Of a stretch of DNA of 52,126 bases, positions 24,441-33,676 are shown one piece after another. Source of the DNA: Nanobdellota archaeon (lineage in GTDB: Archaea; Nanobdellota; Nanobdellia; Woesearchaeales; B3-WOES); the NCBI GenBank assembly GCA_023131705.1, contig JAGLZG010000057.1, positions 1-52,126 on the forward strand, read 5' to 3'. The translations under genes and the position numbers were made by a program. Numbering within the stretch: position 1 is the first letter of the stretch; every line of letters begins with the position of its first letter. Under the pieces are notes generated by a model. It saw only the letters and a program-made list of their open reading frames with translations, ran no database searches and was not told the DNA's origin.

Positions 24441-25181
24441 CTATTTAAATTTCTTAAGATTTATTAGATGCAACTGTTGTAACTTATAAAGGAATATTTC
24501 AGAAAATAAAGTAACTCCATATTTAACAGCTTTCTTAAACTTTATAGATGAGGAATCATATTCATATCTTGTTGGAATTGGTACTTCAACCATCTTAAAT
24601 TTACGCTTAGCACACTGAATTATAACTTCTTCATCAAAACAATAACCATCATGATTATACATAAAAGGGATTGATTTAAGTACCTTTTTGCTATAAGCAA
24701 TATAACCAGTAGCACTATCAGTAAATTCTGTTCCTAACATGATATTCATGTAGATAGTTAATAAAAAATTTCCAGCTCTTTTCCAAAAAGGCATCCTCCC
24801 TTTCATTGCCATACCTCTTATTAACATCCTAGAACCATAAACAACATCAGCCTTGCCTTCTTTTATTGGCTTGACCATTTCAGGAACTAAAGTGGGGTCA
24901 TATTGAAAATCTGGATGAAGCATTACAATAATATCCCCCCCTTTTCCCAAAGCAGTATTATAGCAGGTTTTCTGGTTTGCACCATAGCCTTTGTTTTTCT
25001 CATGAACAATTACTTTTAATCCTAACTTTTTTGCAATTTCTACAGTATTATCTTTACTGCAATCATCTACAAGAATTATATTATCATAGCTTTTCTTTGG
25101 AATTGCTTTGTAAGTCTTTTCAAGAGTTTTAGCTGCATTATAAGCAGGCATAACAATGATTACTTTTTGTTTTCTAGTCAT
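24441..25181 (-). CDS. GT2 glycosyltransferase, DPM1-like, no membrane helices
   Basis: This 246-residue enzyme has IIVMPAYNAAKTL, VDDCSKDNT and a metal-site segment LHPDFQYDP in place of the usual DAD, then DSATGYIAYS. The HPDFQYDP form is common in a group of archaeal and bacterial GT2 proteins near dolichyl-phosphate-sugar synthases. It lacks the C-terminal helices of the GT2 at 3650. It shares a divergent promoter region with the radical SAM gene. The sugar is unknown. Confidence 0.84.
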   Translation of the reverse strand: MTRKQKVIIVMPAYNAAKTLEKTYKAIPKKSYDNIILVDDCSKDNTVEIAKKLGLKVIVHEKNKGYGANQKTCYNTALGKGGDIIVMLHPDFQYDPTLVPEMVKPIKEGKADVVYGSRMLIRGMAMKGRMPFWKRAGNFLLTIYMNIMLGTEFTDSATGYIAYSKKVLKSIPFMYNHDGYCFDEEVIIQCAKRKFKMVEVPIPTRYEYDSSSIKFKKAVKYGVTLFSEIFLYKLQQLHLINLKKFK

Positions 25182-25202
25182 AATCCACCCTAAACTAAAT
25201 TA

Positions 25203-25222
25203 AATAGAAATCTATTTAAATA
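25203..25222. promoter_or_regulatory. Divergent promoter with palindromic TATA box
   Basis: AATAG-AAAT-CTATTTAAATA repeats the element at 4542-4561 with only the four spacer bases changed, again between a minus-strand GT2 and a plus-strand gene. The TATTTAAATA part (25213-25222) is symmetric and the AATAG/CTATT arms form an inverted repeat. Confidence 0.6.
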
Positions 25223-25261
25223 AATTGTGTTTTTTATGTTAATTAAGGGGGTTATTATTAA

Positions 25262-26305
25262 ATGATAGCAGACAAGAGTTCAGTGGAAATAAACGAATTC
25301 AACGCATTTGAAAAAATTTTTAAGTATTATGATAAATTGGATTATTTTTTCAATAGATTTAAGACTTTGATTTCTATTGAACTTGACTTAACAAACCTAT
25401 GTGATAGCAATTGTCCTGCATGTACTGGTATAAAAGACAATCCAGTTTCACTCACATTTAATCAAGTAAAAAAGCTTGTAGATGAACTTGCTGATGTATT
25501 TGAAGCAAAGTCTGTTATTATTAGTGGTGGAGGAGAACCTTTATTGCACCCAGATTTTGTAAAAATTTTGTATTATATCAAAGGAAAAGGATTAAAGATT
25601 GGGCTTAATTCAAATGGCCTTTCTCTTGATAGGGAAAAAGCAAAGGCAATAATTGAATGCTGCTCATACATTAGAATAAGCCTTGATGCAGGAACACCTG
25701 AGATGTATAAAAAAACACATGGTTTGGGTGAAAAAGCATTTCAAAAACTTGTTGGAAATATGAAAATGTTTACAAAGCTTAAGAAAGAACTTAATGGGAA
25801 GGTAGCATGGGGAACAGGCTTTTTAACAAGTGAAATGACAAAACCAGACATTTTAAACTTTTTTAGGTTAAGCAAAGAATGTGGTGTTGACTTTGCACAG
25901 CTTAGACCATTTACAGGGGATTTTACAAAGGTTGATGAAGAATTAGAAAAAGCAAAAGAGCTATATGAAAACAAAAACTTCAAGGTAACAGCATCCTATC
26001 ATAAATACAGGCGTTTTGATGATAAAGAGAAACGTCCATATAAAAAATGTATTGGAATGTTCTTTAATACTGTTGTAACAGCGGACTTTAAGGTATTTGC
26101 CTGTTTGTGTCATAGGCAAAAAAATAAATATTTTATTGGTGATTTAAACAAGAATACACTAAAAGAACTCTGGACATCACCAAGAATAATTGAAGTCTTT
26201 AATAATATAGACTTTTCTGATTGTCCTTACTTTTGCAGGAATGATGATATTAATAGGGGGCTAGATAACATCTCAAAACCTGTTAAGCATGTAGGGTTCC
26301 TTTAG
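25262..26305 (+). CDS. Radical SAM protein with SPASM-like C-terminus
   Basis: This 347-residue protein binds a [4Fe-4S] cluster through C47, C51 and C54 (NLCDSNCPAC) and SAM through SGGGEPLLHP. The C-terminal part has further cysteines (CIGMFF, ACLCHRQ, DCPYFCRN) around GDLNKNTLKELW, the usual mark of a SPASM or twitch domain with extra clusters. Such proteins modify peptides, sugars or other small molecules. No precursor peptide is seen nearby. Position in a glycan locus suggests action on a sugar or lipid intermediate, which is only an inference. Confidence 0.8.
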   Translation: MIADKSSVEINEFNAFEKIFKYYDKLDYFFNRFKTLISIELDLTNLCDSNCPACTGIKDNPVSLTFNQVKKLVDELADVFEAKSVIISGGGEPLLHPDFVKILYYIKGKGLKIGLNSNGLSLDREKAKAIIECCSYIRISLDAGTPEMYKKTHGLGEKAFQKLVGNMKMFTKLKKELNGKVAWGTGFLTSEMTKPDILNFFRLSKECGVDFAQLRPFTGDFTKVDEELEKAKELYENKNFKVTASYHKYRRFDDKEKRPYKKCIGMFFNTVVTADFKVFACLCHRQKNKYFIGDLNKNTLKELWTSPRIIEVFNNIDFSDCPYFCRNDDINRGLDNISKPVKHVGFL

Positions 26306-26345
26306 TAAACCAAAAAATTTTACTTTAACATAATTTGTGCATTAA

Positions 26346-26735
26346 AATGAATTTAATAAAATATTTAGTTTAAAAATAAATAGAAAACTTATTGTGACAA
26401 TATTAATTGTATGTATTGTAATATTCACTTTAGGAGAATTTGCAAAAGCAAGCATAGCATCAAAGCAACACATTAAATATCTTGACGATTTTGAATGGGT
26501 AAAATCAAATACACCTAAAGATTCTATATTTTATCCTTTTGTCCATGGGCTTGTTTATAACCTGGACAGATACGTTATAAATGATTATTCATCAACAGAT
26601 TATTATTTTGAGCAATATTCACATAAACTAGAACCTTTATCTCTAAATGTCATTGAAGAAAACTTTGATTTAGTTGATGATAGCCTGTATACAGATGTTA
26701 AGGTTTATAAATCTATAAATAACAAAAACATTTAA
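26346..26735 (+). pseudogene. Remnant of a GT-C glycosyltransferase gene (C-terminus)
   Basis: From the stop codon at 26343 onward, the frame encodes about 129 residues that resemble the C-terminal part of the GT-C protein at 30977-32599: FNKIFSLKIN against FNKIFSFSKN, one membrane helix, EFAKA against EFVKV, then DDFEWVKSNTPKDSI against DDFKWLKENIPEDAL. The similarity begins before any usable start codon (the first is GTG at 26394), so the N-terminal catalytic part is missing. A short protein could still be made from 26394, with one helix and an outside tail, but a decayed copy is the simplest reading. Confidence 0.7.
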
Positions 26736-26770
26736 ATATTATCATCTTATTCTATTTTAGGGGATTAATT

Positions 26771-27784
26771 GTGAAAACAGCACTAATTACAGGTATTACA
26801 GGACAAGATGGGTCTTATTTAGCAGAATTTTTACTTAAAAAGGGATATAAAGTAGTTGGGATTCAGAGAAGGTCAAGCGTATTTAATACAGAACGAATAA
26901 ATCATATTTATGAAACTCCTCATTTTGATACTGTTTATGGTGACTTGACTGATGCAAGCAGTATAAACAAGATATTAAGAATGGTCAAGCCTGATGAAAT
27001 ATATAATCTTGGTGCACAAAGCCATGTAAGGGTTAGTTTTGATGTACCAGAATATACAGCAAATACAGTTGCTTTAGGAACCCTAAGAATACTAGAGGCA
27101 TTAAGAGAAAATCATTTTAAATCAAAATTTTATCAGGCCTCTAGTTCTGAAATGTTTGGAAAGGTGAAGGAAACTCCTCAAAAAGAAACAACTCCTTTTT
27201 ATCCAAGAAGCCCTTATGCATGCGCAAAGGTTTTTGCATATTGGACAACTATAAATTACAGGGAAGCACATGGTATGTTTGCATGCAATGGAATACTGTT
27301 CAATCATGAGTCTCCTAGAAGGGGAAACACATTTGTAACAAAGAAAATTGTAAGAGGATTAGTAGCTATTAAAAAAGGCATTAAAAAGAAATTATTTCTT
27401 GGAAATCTTGAAGCTAAAAGAGACTGGGGTTATGCAAAAGAGTATGTTGAAGCAATGTGGATGATGCTCCAACAAGAAAAACCAGATGATTATATAATTG
27501 CAACTGGCGAAACACATACTGTAAAGGAGTTTGTAGAAGAATGCGCAAGTTATTTAGGTATGCCTATAAAATGGGAAGGCAGTGGTTTAGATGAAAAAGG
27601 CATCAATACAAAAACAAGTGAAGTTATAATAGAGATTGCAGAAAGATATTTTAGACCAAGCGAGACTGACTTGCTTATTGGAGATGCAACAAAGGCAAAG
27701 AACAAATTAGGATGGGAGCCAAAAGTCAAATTCAAAGAACTGGTTAAGATAATGATTGATGATGAATTAAAAAATCCAACATGA
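26771..27784 (+). CDS. gmd: GDP-mannose 4,6-dehydratase
   Basis: This 337-residue short-chain dehydrogenase-type enzyme makes GDP-4-keto-6-deoxymannose. TGITGQDGSYLAEFL at the N-terminus, SSSEMFG near 124-130, the catalytic Y149 and K153 in SPYACAKVFAYW and NHESPRRG are diagnostic of Gmd. The start codon is GTG at 26771, which gives the exact family N-terminus. The following genes include an aminotransferase fit for GDP-perosamine and, at 32680, a GDP-fucose-synthase-like enzyme, both users of its product. It overlaps the next gene by ATGA. Confidence 0.93.
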   Translation: MKTALITGITGQDGSYLAEFLLKKGYKVVGIQRRSSVFNTERINHIYETPHFDTVYGDLTDASSINKILRMVKPDEIYNLGAQSHVRVSFDVPEYTANTVALGTLRILEALRENHFKSKFYQASSSEMFGKVKETPQKETTPFYPRSPYACAKVFAYWTTINYREAHGMFACNGILFNHESPRRGNTFVTKKIVRGLVAIKKGIKKKLFLGNLEAKRDWGYAKEYVEAMWMMLQQEKPDDYIIATGETHTVKEFVEECASYLGMPIKWEGSGLDEKGINTKTSEVIIEIAERYFRPSETDLLIGDATKAKNKLGWEPKVKFKELVKIMIDDELKNPT

Positions 27785-29220
27785 TAAATCAAAACATTCT
27801 TAAAAAATTAAAAATCCATTATGACTCTTTAGCAAAAAGAAGATATAAATGGATTAGAAGAAATAAGTTCTATCATAAGGAGATATTACGATATTATCGC
27901 TTTTTAATTCCAAAACATAGTTCTATCTTAGAATTAGGATGCGGAACAGGCAACCTTATTGGAAATCTTTTTCCTTCCTATGGCATTGGTGTTGATATTA
28001 GCGAAGAAATGTTAAAAATTGCTAAACAAAAATACCCTTATATAAATTTTATTTGTCAAGACATAGAAGAATTTTCATCAAACAAAAAATTTGATTACAT
28101 CATAATTTCAGGAACTCTTAATTCTGTGAGAGATATTCAGCGACTATTGCAAAGAATATCAAAAATGGCTACCCATGATACAAGAATAATAATAAATTGT
28201 TATAATCAATTATGGAATCCAATCATTAGATTATCACAAAAATCAGGATTAAAAATGCCTGAAATAATCTTCAATTGGTTATCTATCGACGATGTTGAAA
28301 ACTTTTTTAATATTTCAGGCTACCAAGTCATTAAAAAGGATTTTTTCTTGCTTTTCCCAAAATATATCCCTATAATAACAACAATATTCAATAAATTTAT
28401 CGGAAAATTGCCGCTTATAAGACATCTATCATTAGAACAATTTGTAATTGCCAGATTAAATAAGCCTCCAGAAAACACATCTAAATTAACAACTTCAGTA
28501 GTGATTACCTGCCGTGATGAAGAAGGAAATATTGAAGGTTTAGTAAAAAGAATCCCAGAAATGGGAAAACATACTGAAATTATTTTTGTTGAAGGCCATT
28601 CCAAAGACAATACAGTTGGAAAAATAAAGGAAATGATTAAAAAATATCCTAAAAAAGACATCAAACTCTTAAAACAAAAAGGCATAGGACAAGGCGATGC
28701 ATTCAGGATGGGTTTTGATCATGCTAAAGGAGATTTTGTATGTTGGCTTGAAGCAGATTTAACAACACCTCCTGAAGAGATATCTCTTTTTTGGGATGCA
28801 TATATCAAAGGAAAAGGTGATTACATAAATGGCAGTCGTTTTGTTTACAAAATGGAAAAAAATTCTATGCCTTTTTTTAATTACATAGGAAATCGGTTTT
28901 TTGGTAATCTATTTACCGCTATATTAGGACAAAGATTTACAGATACTCTTTGCGGTTTTAAGGCAATTTCTAAAAAAAATTATTTAAAAATAAGAAACAA
29001 TATTGATCATTTTGGAGATTTCGACCCTTTTGGAGATTTCGAATTAATCTTTGGTGCCATTAAAAATAATCTTCAAGTAATTGAAATACCTGTTCATTAT
29101 AGGCCGAGAGAATATGGGCATTCAAAAGCTTATGGCCAAACCATAAAAAGTTTTTTAAAGCATGTCTTTTTATTATTAAGAATGAGTTGGATCTCATTTA
29201 AAAAATTCAAACTAAACTAA
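27781..29220 (+). CDS. Methyltransferase-GT2 fusion protein
   Basis: This 479-residue protein joins two enzymes. Residues 1-220 form a class I SAM methyltransferase with ILELGCGTGNL near 49-59 and VDISEEML. Residues about 235-479 form a DPM1-like GT2 domain with SVVITCRDEEGNIE, the metal site LEADLTTPPE and DTLCGFKAIS. The GT2 would load a sugar on a lipid phosphate; the methyltransferase may modify the same product. FGDF occurs twice near 398-408, which I take as a family motif. It lies between gmd and an aminotransferase, so its sugar could be a GDP-6-deoxyhexose derivative. Confidence 0.85.
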   Translation: MINQNILKKLKIHYDSLAKRRYKWIRRNKFYHKEILRYYRFLIPKHSSILELGCGTGNLIGNLFPSYGIGVDISEEMLKIAKQKYPYINFICQDIEEFSSNKKFDYIIISGTLNSVRDIQRLLQRISKMATHDTRIIINCYNQLWNPIIRLSQKSGLKMPEIIFNWLSIDDVENFFNISGYQVIKKDFFLLFPKYIPIITTIFNKFIGKLPLIRHLSLEQFVIARLNKPPENTSKLTTSVVITCRDEEGNIEGLVKRIPEMGKHTEIIFVEGHSKDNTVGKIKEMIKKYPKKDIKLLKQKGIGQGDAFRMGFDHAKGDFVCWLEADLTTPPEEISLFWDAYIKGKGDYINGSRFVYKMEKNSMPFFNYIGNRFFGNLFTAILGQRFTDTLCGFKAISKKNYLKIRNNIDHFGDFDPFGDFELIFGAIKNNLQVIEIPVHYRPREYGHSKAYGQTIKSFLKHVFLLLRMSWISFKKFKLN

Positions 29221-29232
29221 AACGTAAGCAAT

Positions 29233-30339
29233 ATGAATTACAAAGTCCCTCAATTGGAACCATATCTAAATAAAGACGAATTAAATAATCTTAAAAAGGT
29301 TATAGAAACTGGATGGTTAACTGAAGGTCCTTTTTCAAAAGAGTTTTTAGAAAAAATTCAGGAATTCACAAAAGCAAAGTATGCTGTTTTAGCTCCTAAC
29401 GGAACTTTAGCTTTATATTTGTCCTTGTTAGCCAACAACATTAAAACAGGGGACGAAGTTATAGTTCCGGATTTTACATTCAACGCTTCAGCAGCATCTG
29501 TTATGTTTACAGGAGCGAAACCTGTTTTTGTTGATATTTCTAATTCGGATTTAAACATTGATTCCACAAAAATTGAAAAAGCTTTAACACCCAAAACCAA
29601 GGCAATAATGCCTGTGCATGTTTATGGTCAGTCCTGTGATATGGACCCAATAATTGAAATTGCAGATAAACATAATCTTAAAATTATTGAGGATGCAGCT
29701 CAGGGTTTTGGTGTTTTCTATAAGGGGGTTCATACAGGAACTTTAGGTGATACAGGGATAATATCTTTTTTTGCAGATAAAACCATCACTACTGGCGAAG
29801 GTGCAGTGATTTTAACAAATACTAAAGCTATATATGAAAAACTTAAGTTATTAAGAAACCAAGGAAGACCAAACAGCGGCACTTTCATTCATCAAAAATT
29901 AGGTATGAATTTCAGGATGACTGATTTACAATGTGCTGTGGGGGTAGCACAATTAAATAAATTTAAAGAGATTGAAAAAATAAAATTAAGAAATTATAAT
30001 TTATATAAATCTTTTCTAAAAGATATTCATCAGATAAAATTTGTAGAAGAGAACAACTATTCTAATTTTGTCCCATTTAGAGCAAACATTAGGGTAGAAA
30101 GATTAACTCAACTTATACCTTATCTTGAGAATAAAGGCATACAAACAAGAAGATTTTTTTATCCATTACATCTGCAACCTTGTTATTCATCTTTAAATTC
30201 TAACGCAAATAATTTTCCAAATACAAACAAAGCTTATGATGAAGGATTATCTTTGCCAGTTTTTTGCAATCTAAAAGAAGAACAAATAAAGTATGTTTGT
30301 GATAATATAATCAAATTTTATAAGAAAGAAAACCAGTAA
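29233..30339 (+). CDS. Perosamine-synthase-like aminotransferase (DegT)
   Basis: This 368-residue PLP enzyme has the Schiff-base lysine K183 in SFFADKTITTGEGA, together with WLTEGPFSKEFL, IVPDFTFNASAAS and IIEDAAQGFG. The SFF-x-x-KTITTGEG form is typical of GDP-perosamine synthases, and a gmd gene for its substrate lies 1.4 kb upstream in the same run of genes. It would convert GDP-4-keto-6-deoxymannose to GDP-perosamine with glutamate. Another 4-amino sugar cannot be excluded. Confidence 0.8.
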   Translation: MNYKVPQLEPYLNKDELNNLKKVIETGWLTEGPFSKEFLEKIQEFTKAKYAVLAPNGTLALYLSLLANNIKTGDEVIVPDFTFNASAASVMFTGAKPVFVDISNSDLNIDSTKIEKALTPKTKAIMPVHVYGQSCDMDPIIEIADKHNLKIIEDAAQGFGVFYKGVHTGTLGDTGIISFFADKTITTGEGAVILTNTKAIYEKLKLLRNQGRPNSGTFIHQKLGMNFRMTDLQCAVGVAQLNKFKEIEKIKLRNYNLYKSFLKDIHQIKFVEENNYSNFVPFRANIRVERLTQLIPYLENKGIQTRRFFYPLHLQPCYSSLNSNANNFPNTNKAYDEGLSLPVFCNLKEEQIKYVCDNIIKFYKKENQ

Positions 30340-30341
30340 AA

Positions 30342-30878
30342 ATGTTTACGCAAAAGATTAGAGGATATGTGGTCCTGTTAGCTTTTAAGAATTGCTTAAA
30401 TGAAGATCTAAAAGTATTAGATATTGGGTGTGGGAATGGGATAATAACAAAGATGATCAGAGATAAATTTAAATGTGATATTACTGGAACAGATATCTTA
30501 AATTATGCAGAAGATATAAAATATAGACAGATGAACAACCCATATATTCTGCCTTTTGGGAGCAATTCTTTTGATTTTGCCCTTATGATTGACGCATTAC
30601 ACCATATAGAAGATCAAAAAAAAGCAATAAAAGAAGCTTTAAGAGTTGCAAACAAATTGCTAATTTATGATATAGAACCCGGGTTTTGGGCTTGGTTTTT
30701 AGATGTTTTTTTGAATTATATTACTAATAAAAAAATGGAAAAAACATTTACTCAAAAAACAATTAAAGAATGGAAGCATTTTTTTGATGAATTAAATTTA
30801 AGATATAGAAAGATAAATTTTAAAAAACCATTTTGGTATCCCCTCCAACAATTTGCTTTTATAATTGAGAAAAATTAA
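30342..30878 (+). CDS. Class I SAM-dependent methyltransferase, short
   Basis: This 178-residue protein has VLDIGCGNGIITK near 25-37, TGTDILNY and MIDALHHIEDQKKAIKEALRV, the standard class I methyltransferase core. It is short, with the C-terminal part reduced. It starts 2 bases after the aminotransferase stop, so it probably methylates the amino sugar or a product made from it. The acceptor is not identifiable. Confidence 0.8.
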   Translation: MFTQKIRGYVVLLAFKNCLNEDLKVLDIGCGNGIITKMIRDKFKCDITGTDILNYAEDIKYRQMNNPYILPFGSNSFDFALMIDALHHIEDQKKAIKEALRVANKLLIYDIEPGFWAWFLDVFLNYITNKKMEKTFTQKTIKEWKHFFDELNLRYRKINFKKPFWYPLQQFAFIIEKN

Positions 30879-30976
30879 TATGGAAAGTTATACATCTTTA
30901 GATAACTTGTCAAAGCTGTACGTCTGATTTGTTCGACCTTATAAGATTGGTTTTTAATTAATATAGACAAAATAAA

Positions 30977-32599
30977 ATGGAAATAAATTTTTTTGGAATT
31001 AAATTATGCAATGGATGTAATAATAATATTCAATGTAAAACAACAAAAGAATGCCCTGTTTCTATAAAGAAGATTTATAAAAAGTTTGGATTCAATTTAA
31101 TAGAAAAATTTAAGAAACTTGATAAATATACTCAAACAGCAATAATAATTATAATTTTAGGTATAATAATAAGATTTGCAATAACCCTTTTTGTTTATCC
31201 TTCGGGCGATTCATGTAAGCATTTGGCCGTTGCTAGATTTATTGCCGAATTTGGTAGAATACCTCTTTACGAATTTTTAGGAGAGATTCCTGTTTTGAGC
31301 AGGCCCATATTATTTCATTTAATCGCTGCACTTTTTTATAAGATGTTTTTAGTATTTGGTGAACATGTGGCTTTGAAGTCAATGAATTTTGTTAACCCCA
31401 TATTTGGCTCTTTAACTTTGATTGTTTTTTATTTATTTGTCAAAGATTTAATAAATAAAAAAATAGCCCTTTATTCACTTATTTTTTTAACATTCATTCC
31501 CATACATATGTATTATAGTACCATTTCACATGTTGATGCAACAATAATATTCTTTGTTATTACTACTTTATATTTATTACATAAAAAAAAGTTTTATCTT
31601 TCAGCTATATTTTGTGGATTGGGACTTTTTACGAAGTATAGTATGCTATTTTTATTCCCTTTGATTATTTTCTTGATTTTTAGAGAAAACAAAAATATTC
31701 AAAATTTTATTAAGAAACTAATTTCATATTTTGCTATAACATTTATTATAGGCTTGCCATGGTATATAAGAAATGCTTATTACTTTGGAAATCCATTTTA
31801 TCCTTTATTAAACCCATTTTTTGCATCATTAGGATTTCACCCATTCCAACTTGCTGAAAGAATGTTGATACATACTGGAGGATTATATAATATGGGGTTA
31901 GCACGTTTGCCCCATCATCTATTAACAGCTTATCTTGATTTGTTTGGTGTTCCTTTAGGTTTGACAGAGAATCTTTCTTATTTTCCATTTAGACCTTATT
32001 CCCTGATTGCATGGGGTATAATAACTCTAATTTTCTTTTTGCCCTTGATTATTGGCATATTTTTGAGAAAACCATGGAAAGTTAAATGGATTTTGTGGAT
32101 ATGGATACTATCTTATATTATTATGATGATTATTTTTCTTCTCGATTGGCCTGATTTCTTTTTGAGATTGTTTTTACCTGCTTTGCCCGCTTTAGCAATA
32201 ATTTGGGGTTATGGTTTTAATAAAATATTTAGTTTCAGTAAAAATCTAAAATTAAAAAAAATTATTTGGTTTTCATTAATCATTTGCATAATTATTTTTG
32301 TTGTTGCGGAGTTCGTTAAGGTAGAAGTGGCAGCAGGAACCCATAAAAAATATGTAGATGACTTTAAATGGCTTAAAGAAAATATTCCGGAAGACGCTTT
32401 GATGGTTCCATCTTCTGGAGGATTAACTTATTATTCTGATAGAGCAAATAAACCAATTTTGGATTTGATTCCTTATAATCAAAGCAAGGTTTATTATTGG
32501 GTTAATAAGAAATTTAAAGGAACCTTACCTGAAAATACTGAGCTCATTTATGAAAGTAGTAAAACAGAAGTAAAAATATATAAATACACCGATAGTTAA
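30977..32599 (+). CDS. GT-C glycosyltransferase with N-terminal cysteine cluster
   Basis: This 540-residue membrane protein has about ten helices beginning at residue 54, an outside acidic loop with SGDSCKHLAVARF near 77-89 and GLGLFTKYSM near 215, a pattern of PMT/ArnT-like GT-C enzymes. The first 50 residues form a hydrophilic segment with C11, C14, C20 and C26, spaced so that they could bind zinc or an iron-sulfur cluster. A soluble tail of about 90 residues follows the last helix. A truncated relative of its C-terminal part lies at 26346-26735. An AT-rich box near 30951-30964 probably drives it. Confidence 0.75.
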   Translation: MEINFFGIKLCNGCNNNIQCKTTKECPVSIKKIYKKFGFNLIEKFKKLDKYTQTAIIIIILGIIIRFAITLFVYPSGDSCKHLAVARFIAEFGRIPLYEFLGEIPVLSRPILFHLIAALFYKMFLVFGEHVALKSMNFVNPIFGSLTLIVFYLFVKDLINKKIALYSLIFLTFIPIHMYYSTISHVDATIIFFVITTLYLLHKKKFYLSAIFCGLGLFTKYSMLFLFPLIIFLIFRENKNIQNFIKKLISYFAITFIIGLPWYIRNAYYFGNPFYPLLNPFFASLGFHPFQLAERMLIHTGGLYNMGLARLPHHLLTAYLDLFGVPLGLTENLSYFPFRPYSLIAWGIITLIFFLPLIIGIFLRKPWKVKWILWIWILSYIIMMIIFLLDWPDFFLRLFLPALPALAIIWGYGFNKIFSFSKNLKLKKIIWFSLIICIIIFVVAEFVKVEVAAGTHKKYVDDFKWLKENIPEDALMVPSSGGLTYYSDRANKPILDLIPYNQSKVYYWVNKKFKGTLPENTELIYESSKTEVKIYKYTDS

Positions 32600-32645
32600 A
32601 TTTTTATTAAAAAACGAAAAAAATAATAAAGACCATACTAAAAAG

Positions 32646-32656
32646 TTTTATATACT
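32646..32656 (+). promoter_or_regulatory. TATA box for the GDP-fucose-synthase-like gene
   Basis: TTTTATATACT lies about 28 bases upstream of ATG 32680, preceded by an A-rich stretch. It fits a nearly leaderless message. Confidence 0.6.
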
Positions 32657-32679
32657 TATAGCCACAACAATATATAAAA

Positions 32680-33615
32680 ATGAAAATATCAGTTACTGGC
32701 GGAAAAGGATTTTTAGGGAAGAATGTAGTGAATTTACTAAAACAAAAAGGTTATGAAGTTTTTTCAATGGATAAAACAGATAGCATAGATATTTTAGATT
32801 ATGATTTTTTTAAAGTTCAGCTAGAAAAAATAAAACCAGATATAGTGGTTCATTGTGCAGCCCATGTAGGGGGAATTGCTTACAATAGACTTCATCCTGT
32901 TGAGGTCTTTGAAGATAATGTTAAAATAGGTCTTAATATAGTTAGAGCTTGTAATGAGGTTGGGATCAATAATTTTATTAATATAATGCCTAACTGCACA
33001 TATCCTGGTAATATGGAAGAATATGAAGAAAGCAAATGGTGGGATGGACCAATGCATGATTCTGTTTTAACTTATGGTCTTCCAAGAAAGATGGTATGGG
33101 GGGCTTGTTTTGCATATTGCAAGAAAAATAAAGACTTCAAACCAATTCACCTCATATTTCCTAATATGTATGGTCCAAATGACCATTTTGAAATTATAAG
33201 GTCTCATGCATTAGGCGCATTAATATCAAAAATAATTGATGCAAAAGAAAAAAATAAAAAAATAGTTGAGATATGGGGTACAGGCAATCCTGTAAGAGAG
33301 TGGCTTTTTGTTAAAGATGGTGCTGAATCAATCTTAAAGGCAATTGAAAACATTGATAAATTTGATCCAAACGAGATAATGAACATAGGTGTAAGAAAAG
33401 GAATTTCAATAAAAGACATGGCCGAGATTATTAAAGAAATTGTTGGATGGAAAGGTAAGTTTGTTTATCAAACAGAAAAACCCGATGGAGCAATGAAAAA
33501 AATTCTTGTTACTGAGAAGATGAAGCAGAAATTGAATTGGGAGCCTTCTACTGAGTTAAAAGAAGGCATTAAACTTACAGTTGACTGGTATTATAAGAAT
33601 ATAATAAAGAAATGA
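32680..33615 (+). CDS. GDP-L-fucose synthase-like epimerase/reductase
   Basis: This 311-residue extended short-chain dehydrogenase has GGKGFLGKNVV at the N-terminus, CAAHVGGIAYN near 64-74, NCTYPG and a PNMYGP segment, matching GDP-fucose synthases and their relatives. The catalytic tyrosine lies in LTYGLPRKMVWG; the expected lysine at Y+4 is arginine, with a lysine at Y+5, a departure worth checking. It could turn the Gmd product into GDP-fucose or a related 6-deoxy sugar, or perform only one of the two steps. It has its own promoter. Confidence 0.75.
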   Translation: MKISVTGGKGFLGKNVVNLLKQKGYEVFSMDKTDSIDILDYDFFKVQLEKIKPDIVVHCAAHVGGIAYNRLHPVEVFEDNVKIGLNIVRACNEVGINNFINIMPNCTYPGNMEEYEESKWWDGPMHDSVLTYGLPRKMVWGACFAYCKKNKDFKPIHLIFPNMYGPNDHFEIIRSHALGALISKIIDAKEKNKKIVEIWGTGNPVREWLFVKDGAESILKAIENIDKFDPNEIMNIGVRKGISIKDMAEIIKEIVGWKGKFVYQTEKPDGAMKKILVTEKMKQKLNWEPSTELKEGIKLTVDWYYKNIIKK

Positions 33616-33623
33616 TTATGTCG

Positions 33624-33674
33624 GAGTCGAGCTTAAAACTATTGGACTTTAGTCCGTAGATAAAGGCTCGACTC
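33624..33674. repeat. Nested hairpin
   Basis: GAGTCGAGC (33624-33632) pairs with GCTCGACTC (33666-33674), and inside it GGACT pairs with AGTCC (33644-33655). It begins 9 bases after the upstream stop codon, so it may act as a terminator or as part of the structured region that follows. Confidence 0.6.
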
Positions 33675-33676
33675 TG

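Noticed and set aside
28995..29045. Recent tandem duplication in the GT2 domain (FGDF twice)
   Set aside because: The repeated segment looks like a normal motif of this glycosyltransferase family, so I do not treat it as a mutation.
30879..30976. Small RNA or gene in the gap before the GT-C gene
   Set aside because: Only a weak hairpin AAGTTAT/ATAACTT and an AT-rich promoter box are visible, and no ORF of note.
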